From: Serratia entomophila
GTDB taxonomy: Bacteria; Pseudomonadota; Gammaproteobacteria; Enterobacterales; Enterobacteriaceae
Assembly (NCBI RefSeq): GCF_021462285.1
Contig: NZ_CP082787.1
Coordinates: forward strand, 2,914,001-2,978,000
DNA length: 64,000 nucleotides
Direction: 5' to 3'
Shown here: one piece after another, positions 8,522-18,447 of the stretch
How positions within the stretch are numbered: position 1 is the first letter of the stretch
Layout of the letters: each line of letters opens with the position of its first letter
Made by a program: the position numbers and the translations under genes
The notes under the pieces: generated by a model
What the model was told of the DNA's origin: nothing
The model's input: the letters and a program-made list of their open reading frames with translations, nothing else
Databases searched by the model: none

Positions 8522-10306
8522 ATGAAACGCCTGCTGGCTCCACTTTCCATCGTTAACCAGGTCGCTCTGCTGATGTTGCTGCTGGGCATTCTGGGGGTGG
8601 CCGGCATGGGGATTTCCGCCTGGATGTCGCAAAGCATCCAGGGTAACGCGCATGCCATCAACAAGGCCGGCTCGCTGCGCATGCAGAGTTATCGCCTGCT
8701 GGCGCAGGTGCCGCTGGACGCGCGCCATGAGGCGCTGATTCACGAGCTGGAACAAGATGAAAACAGCCCCGACCTGCGGCGTTCCGTTGAACAGGAAGGG
8801 CTGGCGCAACCCTTCGGCGCCCTGCGCGATTACTGGCGGCTGACGCTGCAGCCGCAGCTGCGCGCGGCTCAACGTCCCGCCGACGCTGCGCCACAGGTTG
8901 CGCACTTCGTTCGCCTGGTGGACCAGCTGGTGTCGGATATCGACAAACAAACCGAACGGCGGTTGCTGATGGTGACGCTGGTGCAGGCGGGATTCATCGC
9001 CCTGACGCTGCTGCTGTTGATCGGCACTACCTGCTACCTGCGCCGCCGGTTGCTTCACCCCTGGCGACAGCTGGTGGAAATGGCGCTGGCGGTCGGTCGC
9101 GGCGACTTCAGCCGCCGTTTTGCCCAGCGCGGCCACCAGGATGAAATGGCATCGCTTGGCGGCGCGCTGAACACCATGTCCGACGAGCTGTCCGCCACCT
9201 ACAGCGGGTTGGAGCAGCGAGTGGCGGAAAAAACCGCCGATCTGCAGCAGAAAAACCAAGTGCTGAGCTTCCTGTATCGCGCCAGCCGCCAGCTGCACGC
9301 CAGTGAACCGCTGTGCAGCCGTTTGACGCCGATACTCAATCAGCTGCAAGCGCTGACGCCGCTGCGCGCCATCCAGGTGCGGCTGTACGAAAACGACAGC
9401 CAGCAGCCCCTGTTGCAATTGAGCGGCAACCAGCCGCTGCGGCCGGAACACTGCCACAACCCGGTCTGCAGCGCCTGCCTGCACGACAGCGACCGCCAAC
9501 AGGACGACAACCCTTCCCTGAGCTGGAGCCTGAGCGACAAACTGGGCGACTACGGGGTGATCGTGGCGCAACATTCGCCGCATCGGCCGCTGAACGACGA
9601 TCACCGCCAACTGATCAATACCCTGGTCGAGCAGTTGACCAGCGTGCTGGCGATAGAACGCCAGGTCGATCATCAGCAGCAGCTGATGCTGATGGAGGAA
9701 CGGGCGGCGATTGCGCGCGAACTGCACGACTCTATCGCTCAATCGTTGTCCTGCCTGAAGATGCAAACGGCCTGCCTGCAAATGCAGGGGAGTGAACTTT
9801 CCGCCGACAGCCAGGCGCTGGTGCGGCAAATGCGGGAAGAGCTGAACGGCGCCTATCGCCAACTGCGCGAGCTGCTGACCACCTTCCGCCTGCGTTTGAC
9901 CGAACCCGGTCTGTTGGCCGCGCTGCAGTCCACGGTGGCGGAATTCACCCCCAAACTGGGTCTGACTATCGCGCTCGACTACCAGTTGGGCCCGCGCACT
10001 GTTCCTGCCTATCAGGCCATCCATTTGCTGCAAATCGCCCGTGAAGCGTTAAGCAATATCCACAAACACGCCGCTGCCAGCGAGGTGAGCATCCAGGTGT
10101 TAAACAAACGCGGCGAAGTGACGCTGCGCGTCTGCGATAACGGCCGCGGCCTGCCTGCGGAAACCTCGCGGCCCGATCATTATGGCTTGATCATCATGCG
10201 CGACCGCGCCAAAAGCCTGCACGGCCGCTGCGAGATCTTGCCGCGCAGCGGCGGCGGCACCGAGGTTCGGGTGACCTTCAAACCTGACAACCACGCCATC
10301 GATTAA
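8522..10306 (+). CDS. narX: Nitrate/nitrite sensor histidine kinase NarX
   Basis: 594 residues. Two membrane helices (about 12-34 and 150-172) flank a periplasmic ligand domain with the conserved P-box ([14 protein letters not shown], 47-60). A HAMP segment, a central region with the NarX cysteine cluster (C311, C316, C319), the HisKA_3 H-box with phospho-accepting His402 ([14 protein letters not shown]) and the ATPase domain ([12 protein letters not shown] near 507, DNGRGLP, GGGTEV) follow. It senses nitrate and nitrite and phosphorylates NarL. The start at 8522 matches E. coli NarX; an in-frame upstream extension to 8471 is Pro/Ala-rich and unlikely. narL follows after 10 bases. Confidence 0.96.
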   Translation: MKRLLAPLSIVNQVALLMLLLGILGVAGMGISAWMSQSIQGNAHAINKAGSLRMQSYRLLAQVPLDARHEALIHELEQDENSPDLRRSVEQEGLAQPFGALRDYWRLTLQPQLRAAQRPADAAPQVAHFVRLVDQLVSDIDKQTERRLLMVTLVQAGFIALTLLLLIGTTCYLRRRLLHPWRQLVEMALAVGRGDFSRRFAQRGHQDEMASLGGALNTMSDELSATYSGLEQRVAEKTADLQQKNQVLSFLYRASRQLHASEPLCSRLTPILNQLQALTPLRAIQVRLYENDSQQPLLQLSGNQPLRPEHCHNPVCSACLHDSDRQQDDNPSLSWSLSDKLGDYGVIVAQHSPHRPLNDDHRQLINTLVEQLTSVLAIERQVDHQQQLMLMEERAAIARELHDSIAQSLSCLKMQTACLQMQGSELSADSQALVRQMREELNGAYRQLRELLTTFRLRLTEPGLLAALQSTVAEFTPKLGLTIALDYQLGPRTVPAYQAIHLLQIAREALSNIHKHAAASEVSIQVLNKRGEVTLRVCDNGRGLPAETSRPDHYGLIIMRDRAKSLHGRCEILPRSGGGTEVRVTFKPDNHAID

Positions 10307-10316
10307 CGGAGACCAC

Positions 10317-10967
10317 ATGACGACTGAAACCGCCGCCACCATTTTGCTGATAGACGACCACCCGATGTTGCGCAACGGCGTTAAACAGCTGATCGGCATG
10401 GATGAACGTCTGCAGGTCATCGCCGAAGCCAGCAATGGCGAACGGGGTGTGACCTTGGCTGCGCAATATGATCCGGACCTGATCCTGCTCGATCTGAACA
10501 TGCCGGGCATCAACGGGCTGGAAACTCTCGATCGCCTGCGCCAAACCGATTTGTCTGGCCGTATCGTGGTGTTCAGCGTGTCAAATCATGAAGACGATGT
10601 CGTCAGCGCATTGAAACGCGGTGCCGACGGCTATCTGCTGAAAGACATGGAGCCGGAAGACCTGCTGAAAGCCTTGCATCAGGCGGCGGCCGGGCAAATG
10701 GTGCTCAGCGAGGCGCTAACGCCGATCCTGGCCGCCAGCCTGCGGGAAAACCGCCCCAGCGCCGAACGCGATATCCAGCAATTGACGCCGCGTGAACGCG
10801 ACATTCTGAAGCTTATCGCCCAGGGGTTGCCCAATAAGCTGATTGCCCGCCGGCTGACCATCACCGAAAGCACCGTCAAGGTACACGTTAAACACCTGCT
10901 GAAGAAAATGAAGCTCAAGTCTCGCGTTGAGGCCGCCGTTTGGGTGCTGCAGGGCAAAAACGGCTAA
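10317..10967 (+). CDS. narL: Nitrate response regulator NarL
   Basis: 216 residues. The receiver domain carries the acidic pair D13/D14, phospho-acceptor D59 (LLDLNMPG) and a conserved lysine ([11 protein letters not shown]). The LuxR-type helix-turn-helix lies at about 150-210 ([15 protein letters not shown] and [17 protein letters not shown]). When phosphorylated by NarX it activates nitrate respiration genes and represses alternative anaerobic pathways. GGAG stands 6 bases before the ATG and the gene forms an operon with narX. Its stop overlaps the convergent ychP stop by 4 bases. Confidence 0.97.
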   Translation: MTTETAATILLIDDHPMLRNGVKQLIGMDERLQVIAEASNGERGVTLAAQYDPDLILLDLNMPGINGLETLDRLRQTDLSGRIVVFSVSNHEDDVVSALKRGADGYLLKDMEPEDLLKALHQAAAGQMVLSEALTPILAASLRENRPSAERDIQQLTPRERDILKLIAQGLPNKLIARRLTITESTVKVHVKHLLKKMKLKSRVEAAVWVLQGKNG

Positions 10968-12463
10968 TCGCCGTTCAACGGCCCGGTTTGCGCCGGGATG
11001 ATAGGCGGTGTCAGCGTTTTCACCGGCGGCAGATCGGCCCCTTCGCCAGCGTCCAGCCTCAGCGGCGGCGTCACTTTAAGTTCGATCCAGTTGGACGTCA
11101 CGCGTTGCTGTTTATCATCCTCCAGCGTGACCGACAGGCGGTAGCTGTTGGCGGCGCCCGGGGCGTCATCCCACTTCGGCACGATCAGGGTCCACCCTCG
11201 TGGATCATTGGCGTTGCGCGACGGCGTCAGGCTCAAGGCCTGGGTATCGCCCTGCCAACTGACCTGGGTGATGCCGTTCACCGCTTTGATTTCCAGCGCC
11301 AACGGCAGCGTTTCGCCTTCCTGCAGGCTCCAGGGCGGCGTAGCCAGGAACACCTGCAACGTCTTGCGCTGGCGGAACTCCAGCACCGGCACGTTTTTTC
11401 GCTCGATGTTGTCATAGCGGCTGCCGCGTAGCGATTTGGCTTGCGCCACGTATTCCGGCGAGATTTGTTTAATCAGCGGCACGCCAAGCCGGTAACTCAG
11501 CGCCAGTTCGACCTGCTCCTGGCTTTGCCCGCCTTCGCCGATCTTGTGCAGCGCTTTTACCGTCACCAGCGGAACCGGGGTGTAATTTAGCCCCAGCTGC
11601 ATGGCGCGCGGGTCATTTTGCTTTTTGCCGCTGCCAAACAGGTCGACGTTTTTCCCCAGATACTGCTCATAACTGAGCGAACCGCCGATCTGGCGGTAAA
11701 ACGGCAGGTAACCCTGAGTGGTGATGTCGTACCCGCGCGCCGGTCTGCTGAAGAACACGGCATCGTTCGGCTGCTGCGCCAACGCCGACAGCGGATAGTA
11801 ATAGTTGGCGGAGAAACGCAGGTAGTCCCCCCAGGCCTCGGCGCCAAGGCTGGCGCGGTTGCGCTGCCTGGCGAAATCGCTGTCGAGCACCGTGTTGTAA
11901 CCCAACAGCCAGTCACCGGCGACCCAACGTTGCCCCAGGCCGAAATTGCCCAATGACCCTTCCGTTTGCTGCAGCAAACCGACCTGGCTGTAGGTCAACA
12001 GCCCGTCCACGTCGAGCAAGGGGCTGAACAGCTGGCCGCTGCTGCCGGTAAAATCCCCGTGGTCGGAGACCTTCAACGCCATGGTCGCCGTGCCCAACGG
12101 CGACAACAGTGCCTGCGCTTGCTGTTGCAGCGCATCGGTTGCCTGCCCCAGAGCATAATTTTGGGCGCGGGTGCGCACCTGCTGGCCGGAAACGTTGTTC
12201 AGATCGCGCTCCCCCAGCTGCTTGGCCATGGTCGCCCACTCTTTTTCACGCGCCGCATCGTCCGACGCGCCGCCCAGTTCGGGCAAGCGGTCGGCGTCAT
12301 GTTGCTGCGATACCGCGTCCGGCGCAGGGGGGGATTCGGCGCGAACGGGCGACGCACCGCTCAGCCATAGGATCGGCGATGCCAGCAGCGCCGCCGGCAG
12401 ACGATGAAACCAGGGGGTTATCTTGCTTGTCTTGTTGCGTACTGCCTGAATAACGTCTGTCAT
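10964..12463 (-). CDS. ychP: YchP-type inverse autotransporter beta-barrel protein
   Basis: 499 residues. A long signal peptide (cleavage likely after SPVRA near 42) is followed by a helical linker and an intimin/invasin-type beta-barrel ([67 protein letters not shown]). The C-terminal passenger is short, about 130 residues with an Ig-like strand pattern, unlike long invasins. It lies next to narL as ychP does in E. coli. It is probably an outer-membrane protein with a role in adhesion or envelope structure. The start at 12463 has GAGAG upstream; longer frames to 12523 would spoil the signal peptide. Confidence 0.88.
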   Translation of the reverse strand: MTDVIQAVRNKTSKITPWFHRLPAALLASPILWLSGASPVRAESPPAPDAVSQQHDADRLPELGGASDDAAREKEWATMAKQLGERDLNNVSGQQVRTRAQNYALGQATDALQQQAQALLSPLGTATMALKVSDHGDFTGSSGQLFSPLLDVDGLLTYSQVGLLQQTEGSLGNFGLGQRWVAGDWLLGYNTVLDSDFARQRNRASLGAEAWGDYLRFSANYYYPLSALAQQPNDAVFFSRPARGYDITTQGYLPFYRQIGGSLSYEQYLGKNVDLFGSGKKQNDPRAMQLGLNYTPVPLVTVKALHKIGEGGQSQEQVELALSYRLGVPLIKQISPEYVAQAKSLRGSRYDNIERKNVPVLEFRQRKTLQVFLATPPWSLQEGETLPLALEIKAVNGITQVSWQGDTQALSLTPSRNANDPRGWTLIVPKWDDAPGAANSYRLSVTLEDDKQQRVTSNWIELKVTPPLRLDAGEGADLPPVKTLTPPIIPAQTGPLNGD

Positions 12464-12857
12464 AACACTCTCGCCGCCCCCATCCGCGGAGCACGGCGAA
12501 TCAACCTCTTTTGCTGCCGTCATTCCCGGCGGCAGACAACCAAACCTTTACACACTCTAGCACAGGACCGTGCCGCCTTCAGGCGATCCCCGCTTTCAAA
12601 CGCGCGCCATCCACCCCCTAGGCTAGCGGCTTTACCATGAGAAACAATCGGATAAAACCCAATCACATCAAGTGACGTCGTCACTAATTCCTTTTCCTTA
12701 GCCGCGGCGCCCTGCGCAATGCCATGTGCCGGCACGCAACGGGCGGCCAGGAAATGCGCGCCGTTACGCAATTTGAAGGTTCGCCGGGCCAACGGCGTAA
12801 TGAAATGAACATTTTGCCGGTATTTTGAACGCCAATACCTTTGATGACGGGATCCTG
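12464..12857. other. Intergenic region between ychP and the prepilin peptidase gene
   Basis: A divergent promoter region of about 390 bases. No gene was recognised. The only notable element is a 15-base dyad at 12671-12685, listed separately. Confidence 0.4.
12671..12685. promoter_or_regulatory. 7-1-7 dyad, possible operator
   Basis: AGTGACG-T-CGTCACT is a perfect dyad in the divergent ychP/prepilin-peptidase promoter region. It has the size of a repressor half-site pair; the regulator is unknown. Confidence 0.3.
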
Positions 12858-13520
12858 ATGTCTGCTTACCTGCACCATGCGCTGTTTAGCGCCGCTTTAT
12901 GGCCGGCAACGGCCATCGCCGCCTGGTTGGCGGCCAAATTCATACCGCGGCAAGATAGCGCCCCGCAGCCGTTAGGCTGGCGAAAGATAACGCTGATTGC
13001 CGCCTGCGCCGGGCTAACGGCCCTGCCTTTCGAGGTTTCCTGGCAGCAACGGCTCTGGCTGCTGCCGGTAATCACGCTGCTTGTGGCATTGGCGCTGACC
13101 GACTGGCGGCGCCAATGGCTGCCGGACCGCCTGACCCAGCCGCTGTTGTGGAGCGGGCTGCTGTGCAATTTGAACCAGGGATGGGCGCCGCTCCCCGAGG
13201 CGGTGATCGGCGCCGCCGCGGGTTATCTGTCACTGTGGTTGCTCAATGCCCTCTACCTGAAAATGCGGCGTCGGGCGGGCATCGGCCAGGGTGATTTTAA
13301 ACTGCTGGCGGCGCTGGGCGCCTGGGCCGGCTGGAGCGCGCTGCCGCTGCTGGTGAGCATTGCCGCCGCCGCGGGATTAGGCGTTACGCTGGTGCGCTGC
13401 CTGCTGGGCAATGTGGCCTGGCGTGCGCCATTGCCCTTTGGCGTTTATCTGGCCGCCGCCGGCTGGCTGGTGCTGTTGCTGAACGCCGGCCCGCCCCCGG
13501 TCAACTTTTCAGGGCGTTAA
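12858..13520 (+). CDS. A24-family prepilin peptidase-like protein
   Basis: 220 residues with about six membrane helices. The two catalytic aspartates of the GxGD aspartic peptidases are visible: D82 in ALTDWRRQWLPD and D146 in GIGQGDFKLLAALGAWAG. The N-terminal cytoplasmic methylase domain and its paired CxxC motifs found in full PilD/GspO enzymes are absent, so it probably cleaves prepilins without classical methylation. No pilin or type II secretion genes lie nearby. ATG 12858 has GGGA upstream; a TTG at 12825 is an unlikely alternative. Its 3' end overlaps the convergent beta-helix gene by 20 bases. Confidence 0.85.
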   Translation: MSAYLHHALFSAALWPATAIAAWLAAKFIPRQDSAPQPLGWRKITLIAACAGLTALPFEVSWQQRLWLLPVITLLVALALTDWRRQWLPDRLTQPLLWSGLLCNLNQGWAPLPEAVIGAAAGYLSLWLLNALYLKMRRRAGIGQGDFKLLAALGAWAGWSALPLLVSIAAAAGLGVTLVRCLLGNVAWRAPLPFGVYLAAAGWLVLLLNAGPPPVNFSGR

Positions 13521-15111
13521 TCAGGCGATTAAGCAAGCCCGCGACCTCGGCGGTGGTGGCCGATGCCGGGTTGCCCAGCGGCTGAACCGCCGTGAGTTTG
13601 GCCGCCGACAGCATTTCATCGCTGCAGATCTCCAGCACGTCGGCCGGCGGCGCGGCCAACGTCGCGCCATTCGGCCGCCAATAGCTGCCGCGCGTGGTCT
13701 GCACCTGATAGCTGCCGAAGCCAAAATCCTTGTCAACGCGATAATAAATTTCGCAGCTGAGCGGCCCGGTGCGGCGCAAACTGAATGCGCCTTGCGCGCT
13801 GTGGCTGCCCTTGTTGGCGACGAAGGCGGTCGCCTGCGAAGACAAATCAAAGGTGATGTACAAATCGCAAGCCAACACCCGGGTGCTGACGCCCTGCTGG
13901 AGAGTAATGCGCGTGGTCGGTTGACGATCCGGTGCGGTCAGGGTGCCAAGAAAAGTCCACGACGCTTGCTTGGAGATATTGCGCGGCAAATGATGGCTGG
14001 TGGCGCTGGGCGCAATGCCCCGCGCGCCCTCGCTGTCCATCACCTCGACGCCGCTCAGGAAAGAGGTGACATCCACGCTGCTCTTGCCGGTTACCGGTAC
14101 GCCGCCGTTGTAAAGGTTGCTGAACGTCACTTCGGTATTGTTGCTGCAGGCGGCGATTGCCGCCGGAAATGCCGCTGCGCCGCCGGTGTAAAGATTCAGT
14201 TGGCCAATGTCCCAACGCGATTCGTTGATAAAACGGCAAAGCACGGCTCCACTGTCAACGTTGTGCGCATCCTGAATATTGATGTTGCCAATCGAACCCT
14301 GAGCAAAATTGGTGGCAAGCACGCTGACGTTGGCGCCGCGCTTCACGTTGCGGTTCTCGCAACCCAATGACGCGATCGTGCCGTTAAAATCGGCAAAGCA
14401 GTAGATATCGCCAGCGCAATCATCCGCCGCCAGCGAGCCCAGCGTGGAATAAAAGCCGGAAATCATATAGGCCTTGCCCTTGGCGCGGTTGGCAAACAGG
14501 CCATCGATAAAGTTGGTGGTGCCGGATTTATCCATCCACAGCACCCCGTCCCCCGGGCGGCTGATATTGGCTTCCATTTGCACGTTCACCAGCCAGTTGA
14601 TGAACATGTCGCCCGAAACAAACAGGGAATACCCGCCGACGTTGGTATAGATATCGCGAATATCGAACTTGGTCATGTTGCGGCCGCTGAACCACACGCC
14701 GTGGCTGTCGGTGGCGGAGCTGTCATCCTTTAGCGTCAGGCCGTGCAGCGTGAGGTTGGCGAAGCCTTTCACCACAATAACCGCTTTTTTGGTTTCGCCC
14801 TGATCGTTGGTGTAGCTGCTGTCCGCCGTTTTGACGATTTTAGTCGCCCGGCCCAGCCCAACGACCCGCAGGCCAACGCCGGCGTAGATATCCGTGGTGG
14901 TCTGGATCAGCACATGCCCGGCCACCGTATAGACCCGTTTGCCGAGCGACAGGGTGCCGCCGGCCTGCAGCGCCGCCGCGGCGGCCTTATTGATCGCCGG
15001 CGCCCAGTCGGCGCCGTCGCTGTCCTGATAGTATTGTTCCGGCGTGACTATTTCACCCGTGGCCATCGCCGCCGCCGAGCGCGCGGTTGGGTAGCTTCCA
15101 TTGTTCGTCAT
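13501..15111 (-). CDS. Second tailspike-like right-handed beta-helix protein
   Basis: 536 residues with no signal peptide. Residues about 20-85 (VTPEQYYQDSDGADWAPAI, then GGTLSLGKRVYTV and VGLGRATKIV) are a pectate-lyase-3-like opening of a beta-helix. Parallel rungs follow to about 370, then a beta-rich domain with RGSYWRPNG. The C-terminus is a short helical tail (TAEVAGLLNRLINALKS) like those that end phage tail fibres and spikes. AAGGAG lies 6-7 bases before the ATG; the longer frame to 15174 has no such site. No phage genes surround it. Function unknown; carbohydrate binding or cleavage is plausible. Confidence 0.72.
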   Translation of the reverse strand: MTNNGSYPTARSAAAMATGEIVTPEQYYQDSDGADWAPAINKAAAAALQAGGTLSLGKRVYTVAGHVLIQTTTDIYAGVGLRVVGLGRATKIVKTADSSYTNDQGETKKAVIVVKGFANLTLHGLTLKDDSSATDSHGVWFSGRNMTKFDIRDIYTNVGGYSLFVSGDMFINWLVNVQMEANISRPGDGVLWMDKSGTTNFIDGLFANRAKGKAYMISGFYSTLGSLAADDCAGDIYCFADFNGTIASLGCENRNVKRGANVSVLATNFAQGSIGNINIQDAHNVDSGAVLCRFINESRWDIGQLNLYTGGAAAFPAAIAACSNNTEVTFSNLYNGGVPVTGKSSVDVTSFLSGVEVMDSEGARGIAPSATSHHLPRNISKQASWTFLGTLTAPDRQPTTRITLQQGVSTRVLACDLYITFDLSSQATAFVANKGSHSAQGAFSLRRTGPLSCEIYYRVDKDFGFGSYQVQTTRGSYWRPNGATLAAPPADVLEICSDEMLSAAKLTAVQPLGNPASATTAEVAGLLNRLINALKS

Positions 15112-15320
15112 ATCTTTCTCCTTATTCGCCGCGTTCAATGCCGTCATGACGCTGAAAATACCGACGTTCATCAAGAAAGTTATGAAATTTCATCTTATTT
15201 CACTCTGGCACAACGTTAACAACCGCCCCCACTGTTATAGCCAACTCTTTAGCCGGGTGTAATGGCGGTGGCGGGCAAGCATCGCTATGCTTTGCCTGTT
15301 ACGTCACGGGAGACTTCACT

Positions 15321-15881
15321 ATGGTTCGTGGTTTATCGACTTTGGCCTTGAGCGGCGCGCTTTGCCTGGCGCTGCCGGGTGCCGCGCAGGCCGCCGGCGT
15401 GTTTACCCTCAGCTCGCCGGCGTTTCAGGACGGCGGGCTGTTGGCGCAAAAATATGCCGGCGCCACGCCGGGCAACGCCAGCTGCACCGGGGAAAATGTT
15501 TCACCGCCGCTGAGCTGGGCCAACCCGCCTTTGGGCACCAAGAGCTTCGCACTGCTGTTGTCCGACCCGGAAGGCCGTGGCGGCCTCGGCGTCAGCCACC
15601 TGGTCGCCTATGGTATCCCAGCCTCTGCCGGCGCTTTTGCCGCAGGCGAACTTACCCAGGGCAAGGGCTTTGTCGGCGGTAAAAATTCACCGGGCACCCA
15701 GGCCTATCACGGCCCTTGCCCACCGGCCGGCTCGGGCTTTCACCACTACACTTTCGTGCTGATCGCCACCGATCTGCCGCCCGATGCGCTGAAAGCGGGA
15801 CTGACCCGAGAGCAGCTGCTGGCGGCGCTGCAGGACCACGCCAAGGGCGCAGCCGGCATTATTGGCCGTTTCGGGCAATAA
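15321..15881 (+). CDS. Exported YbhB/YbcL-family (PEBP-like) protein
   Basis: 186 residues with a clear signal peptide (1-24, ending AQAA), so periplasmic. The mature part matches the bacterial Raf-kinase-inhibitor-like PEBP family: NVSPPLSWANPP, a DPE motif (LLLSDPEG), SHLVAYGIP, and GYHGP-type pocket residues in AYHGPCPPAGSGFHHYTF. Family members bind small anionic ligands; no catalytic role is established. GGGAG sits 8 bases before the ATG. It stands alone, divergent from the beta-helix gene. Confidence 0.87.
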   Translation: MVRGLSTLALSGALCLALPGAAQAAGVFTLSSPAFQDGGLLAQKYAGATPGNASCTGENVSPPLSWANPPLGTKSFALLLSDPEGRGGLGVSHLVAYGIPASAGAFAAGELTQGKGFVGGKNSPGTQAYHGPCPPAGSGFHHYTFVLIATDLPPDALKAGLTREQLLAALQDHAKGAAGIIGRFGQ

Positions 15882-16061
15882 AAACGCGTCCAATCAGCAC
15901 ACTCCACCGCTGCGGCAAACATGCTGAAAGGACGCCTTTTCTCCCCATCGTTGCGCGGCCTGCCTGCGGATGGGGCATATCTCGCACCCGAAAGAGGCAG
16001 GATGCGCTTTTTCCGCTGCTGCAGGCGCCGCAGCAGTACCCTGCAAAAGCCGTGCCGAGCC

Positions 16062-17636
16062 TTATTTACTCACTTTGTCCAGATACAGCATGCTGTTGGC
16101 GATATCCACGTGGGCATCCTTGACCTCGTCGCGCAGCGCCACCAGCGTTTGCCCCTGCAGCGCCACCACATAGGGCGAGCTGGCCTGCAGTTCACGCTGC
16201 AGCACGCCATAGCGCGCGCTGCGTTTGGCGCCGTCGCCCTCCGCCGCCGCCGCGCGGGTTTCTGCACTGATTGCCGGAATGCTCCATTGGGTGCGCCAGG
16301 CCAGGGTTTTCGGCCCGTCAGGCACGTTGTAAGCGAAGGCGCTGGCGTTGGTGTTGGGGTCCAGATAATCGGCGCCCCAATAGGTGAATATCGCCTGGAA
16401 ATCCCGGCCGCGCATTTTGCCCCACAGGTCGCTTTCCACCACCGGGTGAATATCCAACTGCAGCCCGGCTTTGGCGAAACTGGCCTGCAGCGCCTGCGCG
16501 ATATCGGTATACGGCGGCTGGTTGATGACGATCAGATCGATACGCGTGCCTTCGGCAATGCCGGCGTCATGCAGGATCTGCCTGGCCTTGGCCACATCAA
16601 GCTTAAAGGGTTGGTCGGCGATGGCGCCGTCCAGCCCTTGCGGCAGAAACGCCTGGTGCACCCGGTATTGCCCCTTCAACAGCCGATCGGCGATCGTCTG
16701 ATAGTCCACCAGCCAACGCGCCGCCTGCCATAGCGCCGGTTTGCCCAACGCCGCGTTCTGCTGGCTGCCGGTATTGAAGCCGAGATAATACACCTTGGGC
16801 GAGTCCTGCTGTTCTATGCGCACGCCCTGCTCCTTGCGCAGCGATTCGAACTGATCGGCGCCCAGATCGTAGGCCACGTCGGCATCGCCCCTGAGCAGCA
16901 ACAGCCTGCGGGTGCCGGCGTCGTTGACGTTCTTCAGCAACACCGTTTTCAGCTTCGCCTGCGGCTGGGCACGATCGTTGCGGCTGAGCAGCAGCGCTTC
17001 ATGCGGCACATAGTTGCTCACGCTATAGGGGCCGCTGCCGGCAGAATGGTTGCGCAGCCAGCCGTTGCCGTAGTCGCCTTGCCGCGCCTGGGCGTTCAGC
17101 AGTTTTTCATCGACGATGGACGCCACCGGCGCAGTCAGCAAACGCAACGCCAGTTCACTGCCGATATTGGCCGGCCAGCTTAGCTGCAGTTGGTTGTCCC
17201 CCTGTTTTTTCAGTTGGCTTTCCACGTTGTCCGGCGTCCAGCCAAATTCGCCCAGAATGAATGACGGCGCCTTATTCAGCTTCACCGCCCGCACCAGCGA
17301 GAAAATGACGTCTTCGGGGCGCAGCGGGTTGCCGGAGGCAAAACGCTGATTATCCTTCAGGGTAAAAATCAGGCTGTGGCCGTCGGCTCCCGCCTGCCAA
17401 CTGCCGGCCGCATCCGGCGCCAACTTTTGCGGCGTAGCGCGATCCGGCGCCACCAGGCGCTGGTACAGGTTAACCAGATTGGCCGAACTGACGGTTTCGA
17501 AGCTTTCAGCCGGATCGAGGCTGATAATACCTTCCAACGAACTGACCACCACCAGCGTATCCTTTGGCGTAGCCGCCTGGGCGCCGAGACTCGTCGCCAA
17601 CAGGCTACACAGCAGGGTTGGGATTAGCCTTTTCAT
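16062..17636 (-). CDS. ABC transporter solute-binding protein, family 5 (second copy)
   Basis: 524 residues with a signal peptide (MKRLIPTLLCSLLATSLGAQA). It has the family 5 peptide/nickel-binding pattern: RFASGNPLRPEDVIFSLVRAV, SAGSGPYSVSNYVPHEA and NQPPYTDIAQALQASFAKAG. It is clearly related to the binding protein at 21176-22744 and was probably duplicated from it. It follows the ATPase genes after a terminator-like hairpin and has its own upstream region resembling that of the first copy, so it is probably a separate unit serving the same transporter. The start at 17636 has GGAGAG upstream. Confidence 0.9.
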   Translation of the reverse strand: MKRLIPTLLCSLLATSLGAQAATPKDTLVVVSSLEGIISLDPAESFETVSSANLVNLYQRLVAPDRATPQKLAPDAAGSWQAGADGHSLIFTLKDNQRFASGNPLRPEDVIFSLVRAVKLNKAPSFILGEFGWTPDNVESQLKKQGDNQLQLSWPANIGSELALRLLTAPVASIVDEKLLNAQARQGDYGNGWLRNHSAGSGPYSVSNYVPHEALLLSRNDRAQPQAKLKTVLLKNVNDAGTRRLLLLRGDADVAYDLGADQFESLRKEQGVRIEQQDSPKVYYLGFNTGSQQNAALGKPALWQAARWLVDYQTIADRLLKGQYRVHQAFLPQGLDGAIADQPFKLDVAKARQILHDAGIAEGTRIDLIVINQPPYTDIAQALQASFAKAGLQLDIHPVVESDLWGKMRGRDFQAIFTYWGADYLDPNTNASAFAYNVPDGPKTLAWRTQWSIPAISAETRAAAAEGDGAKRSARYGVLQRELQASSPYVVALQGQTLVALRDEVKDAHVDIANSMLYLDKVSK

Positions 17637-17743
17637 CAATGCACTCTCCAGAATCACGCGGTTGCGCTATTTTTCGAGTGTATGAGGCCGGCGGGAACAG
17701 AAGAACCACTATAAATTGCTTTATTTATTACGTAGATGAATAT

Positions 17744-17766
17744 ACCCGCCGCAGAACGCGGCGGGT
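17744..17766 (-). terminator. Hairpin after the ABC operon
   Basis: A perfect 9-bp stem (17744-17752 with 17758-17766, loop AGAAC) lies 10 bases past the second ATPase stop, before the gene for the second binding protein. Only a short T/A tract follows on the minus strand. Confidence 0.65.
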
Positions 17767-17775
17767 GAAACAGGT

Positions 17776-18447
17776 TCAACTCAGAATGCGGCCATGCGCC
17801 ATCGCCACCGAACGATCGCACATATGGTCGATCACGTCCGCGTCGTGGCTGACCAGGATCATGGTCAGATCGCCCGCCTGCTTCAGCTCGTTGAGCAGAT
17901 TGAGGATCTCCGCCTGTACCGACATATCCAGCGCCGAGGTCGGCTCGTCCAACAGCAGCAGCTTCGGCTTCAGCAACAAGGCGCGCACAATCGCCACGCG
18001 CTGGCGCTGGCCGCCGGACAGCTGATGCGGGTAACGGTCCAGCAGGCGCGGATCCAGGCCGACCTGGCGGAACCCAGCGCTGATTTTACGCTCGATGTCG
18101 CGTTCCTTCAGCAGCTTCAGCGGCTCCGCCAACGTGCGCAGCAGACGGTGTTTGGGATGCAGCGAGGCGTAGGGGTCCTGAAACACCATCTGCACCTCGC
18201 GCCGCAGTTCGCCGGTGAACGGCCGCCCCGGTTGCAGTTGCCGCCCCAGCAGCTCAAACCTGCCCTGCCAGCTGCCGTTCAGCCCGGCCAGCACCCACAG
18301 CAGCGATGACTTGCCGCAGCCTGACGGCCCGACCAGCCCGAAACATTCGCCCTGTTCGATATGCAGGCTAACGTCGTGCACCACGGTGCGCAGTTCGTAA
18401 CCCTGGCGGTGGCTGACGCTCAGGTTTTCCAGCGCAATGACGCTCAT
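17776..18447 (-). CDS. Peptide-type ABC transporter ATPase 2 (DppF-like, short)
   Basis: 223 residues. Walker A GPSGCGKS (40-47), Q-loop MVFQDPYASL, signature LSGGQRQR, Walker B LLLLDEPTSALD and the H-loop LVSHD are all present, so it should be an active ATPase. It ends soon after the H-loop region (CDRSVAMAHGRILS) and lacks the C-terminal peptide-transporter extension of about 60-100 residues seen in most DppF/OppF proteins. The ATG overlaps the stop of ATPase 1 (ATGA), implying coupled translation; frames upstream to 18525 are read-back into that gene. Confidence 0.9.
   Translation of the reverse strand: MSVIALENLSVSHRQGYELRTVVHDVSLHIEQGECFGLVGPSGCGKSSLLWVLAGLNGSWQGRFELLGRQLQPGRPFTGELRREVQMVFQDPYASLHPKHRLLRTLAEPLKLLKERDIERKISAGFRQVGLDPRLLDRYPHQLSGGQRQRVAIVRALLLKPKLLLLDEPTSALDMSVQAEILNLLNELKQAGDLTMILVSHDADVIDHMCDRSVAMAHGRILS

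Noticed and set aside
8432..10033. 533-codon minus-strand frame
   Set aside because: Antisense to narX, Gln-rich translation, no ribosome site.
13501..15111. Prophage remnant as an explanation for the second beta-helix gene
   Set aside because: No integrase, tail, lysis or att-like sequence is seen in the flanks; the genes on both sides are chromosomal types.
16016..16036. CTGCTGC/GCAGCAG hairpin near the end of the second binding-protein gene
   Set aside because: The minus strand continues with A residues, so it is not a convincing terminator.
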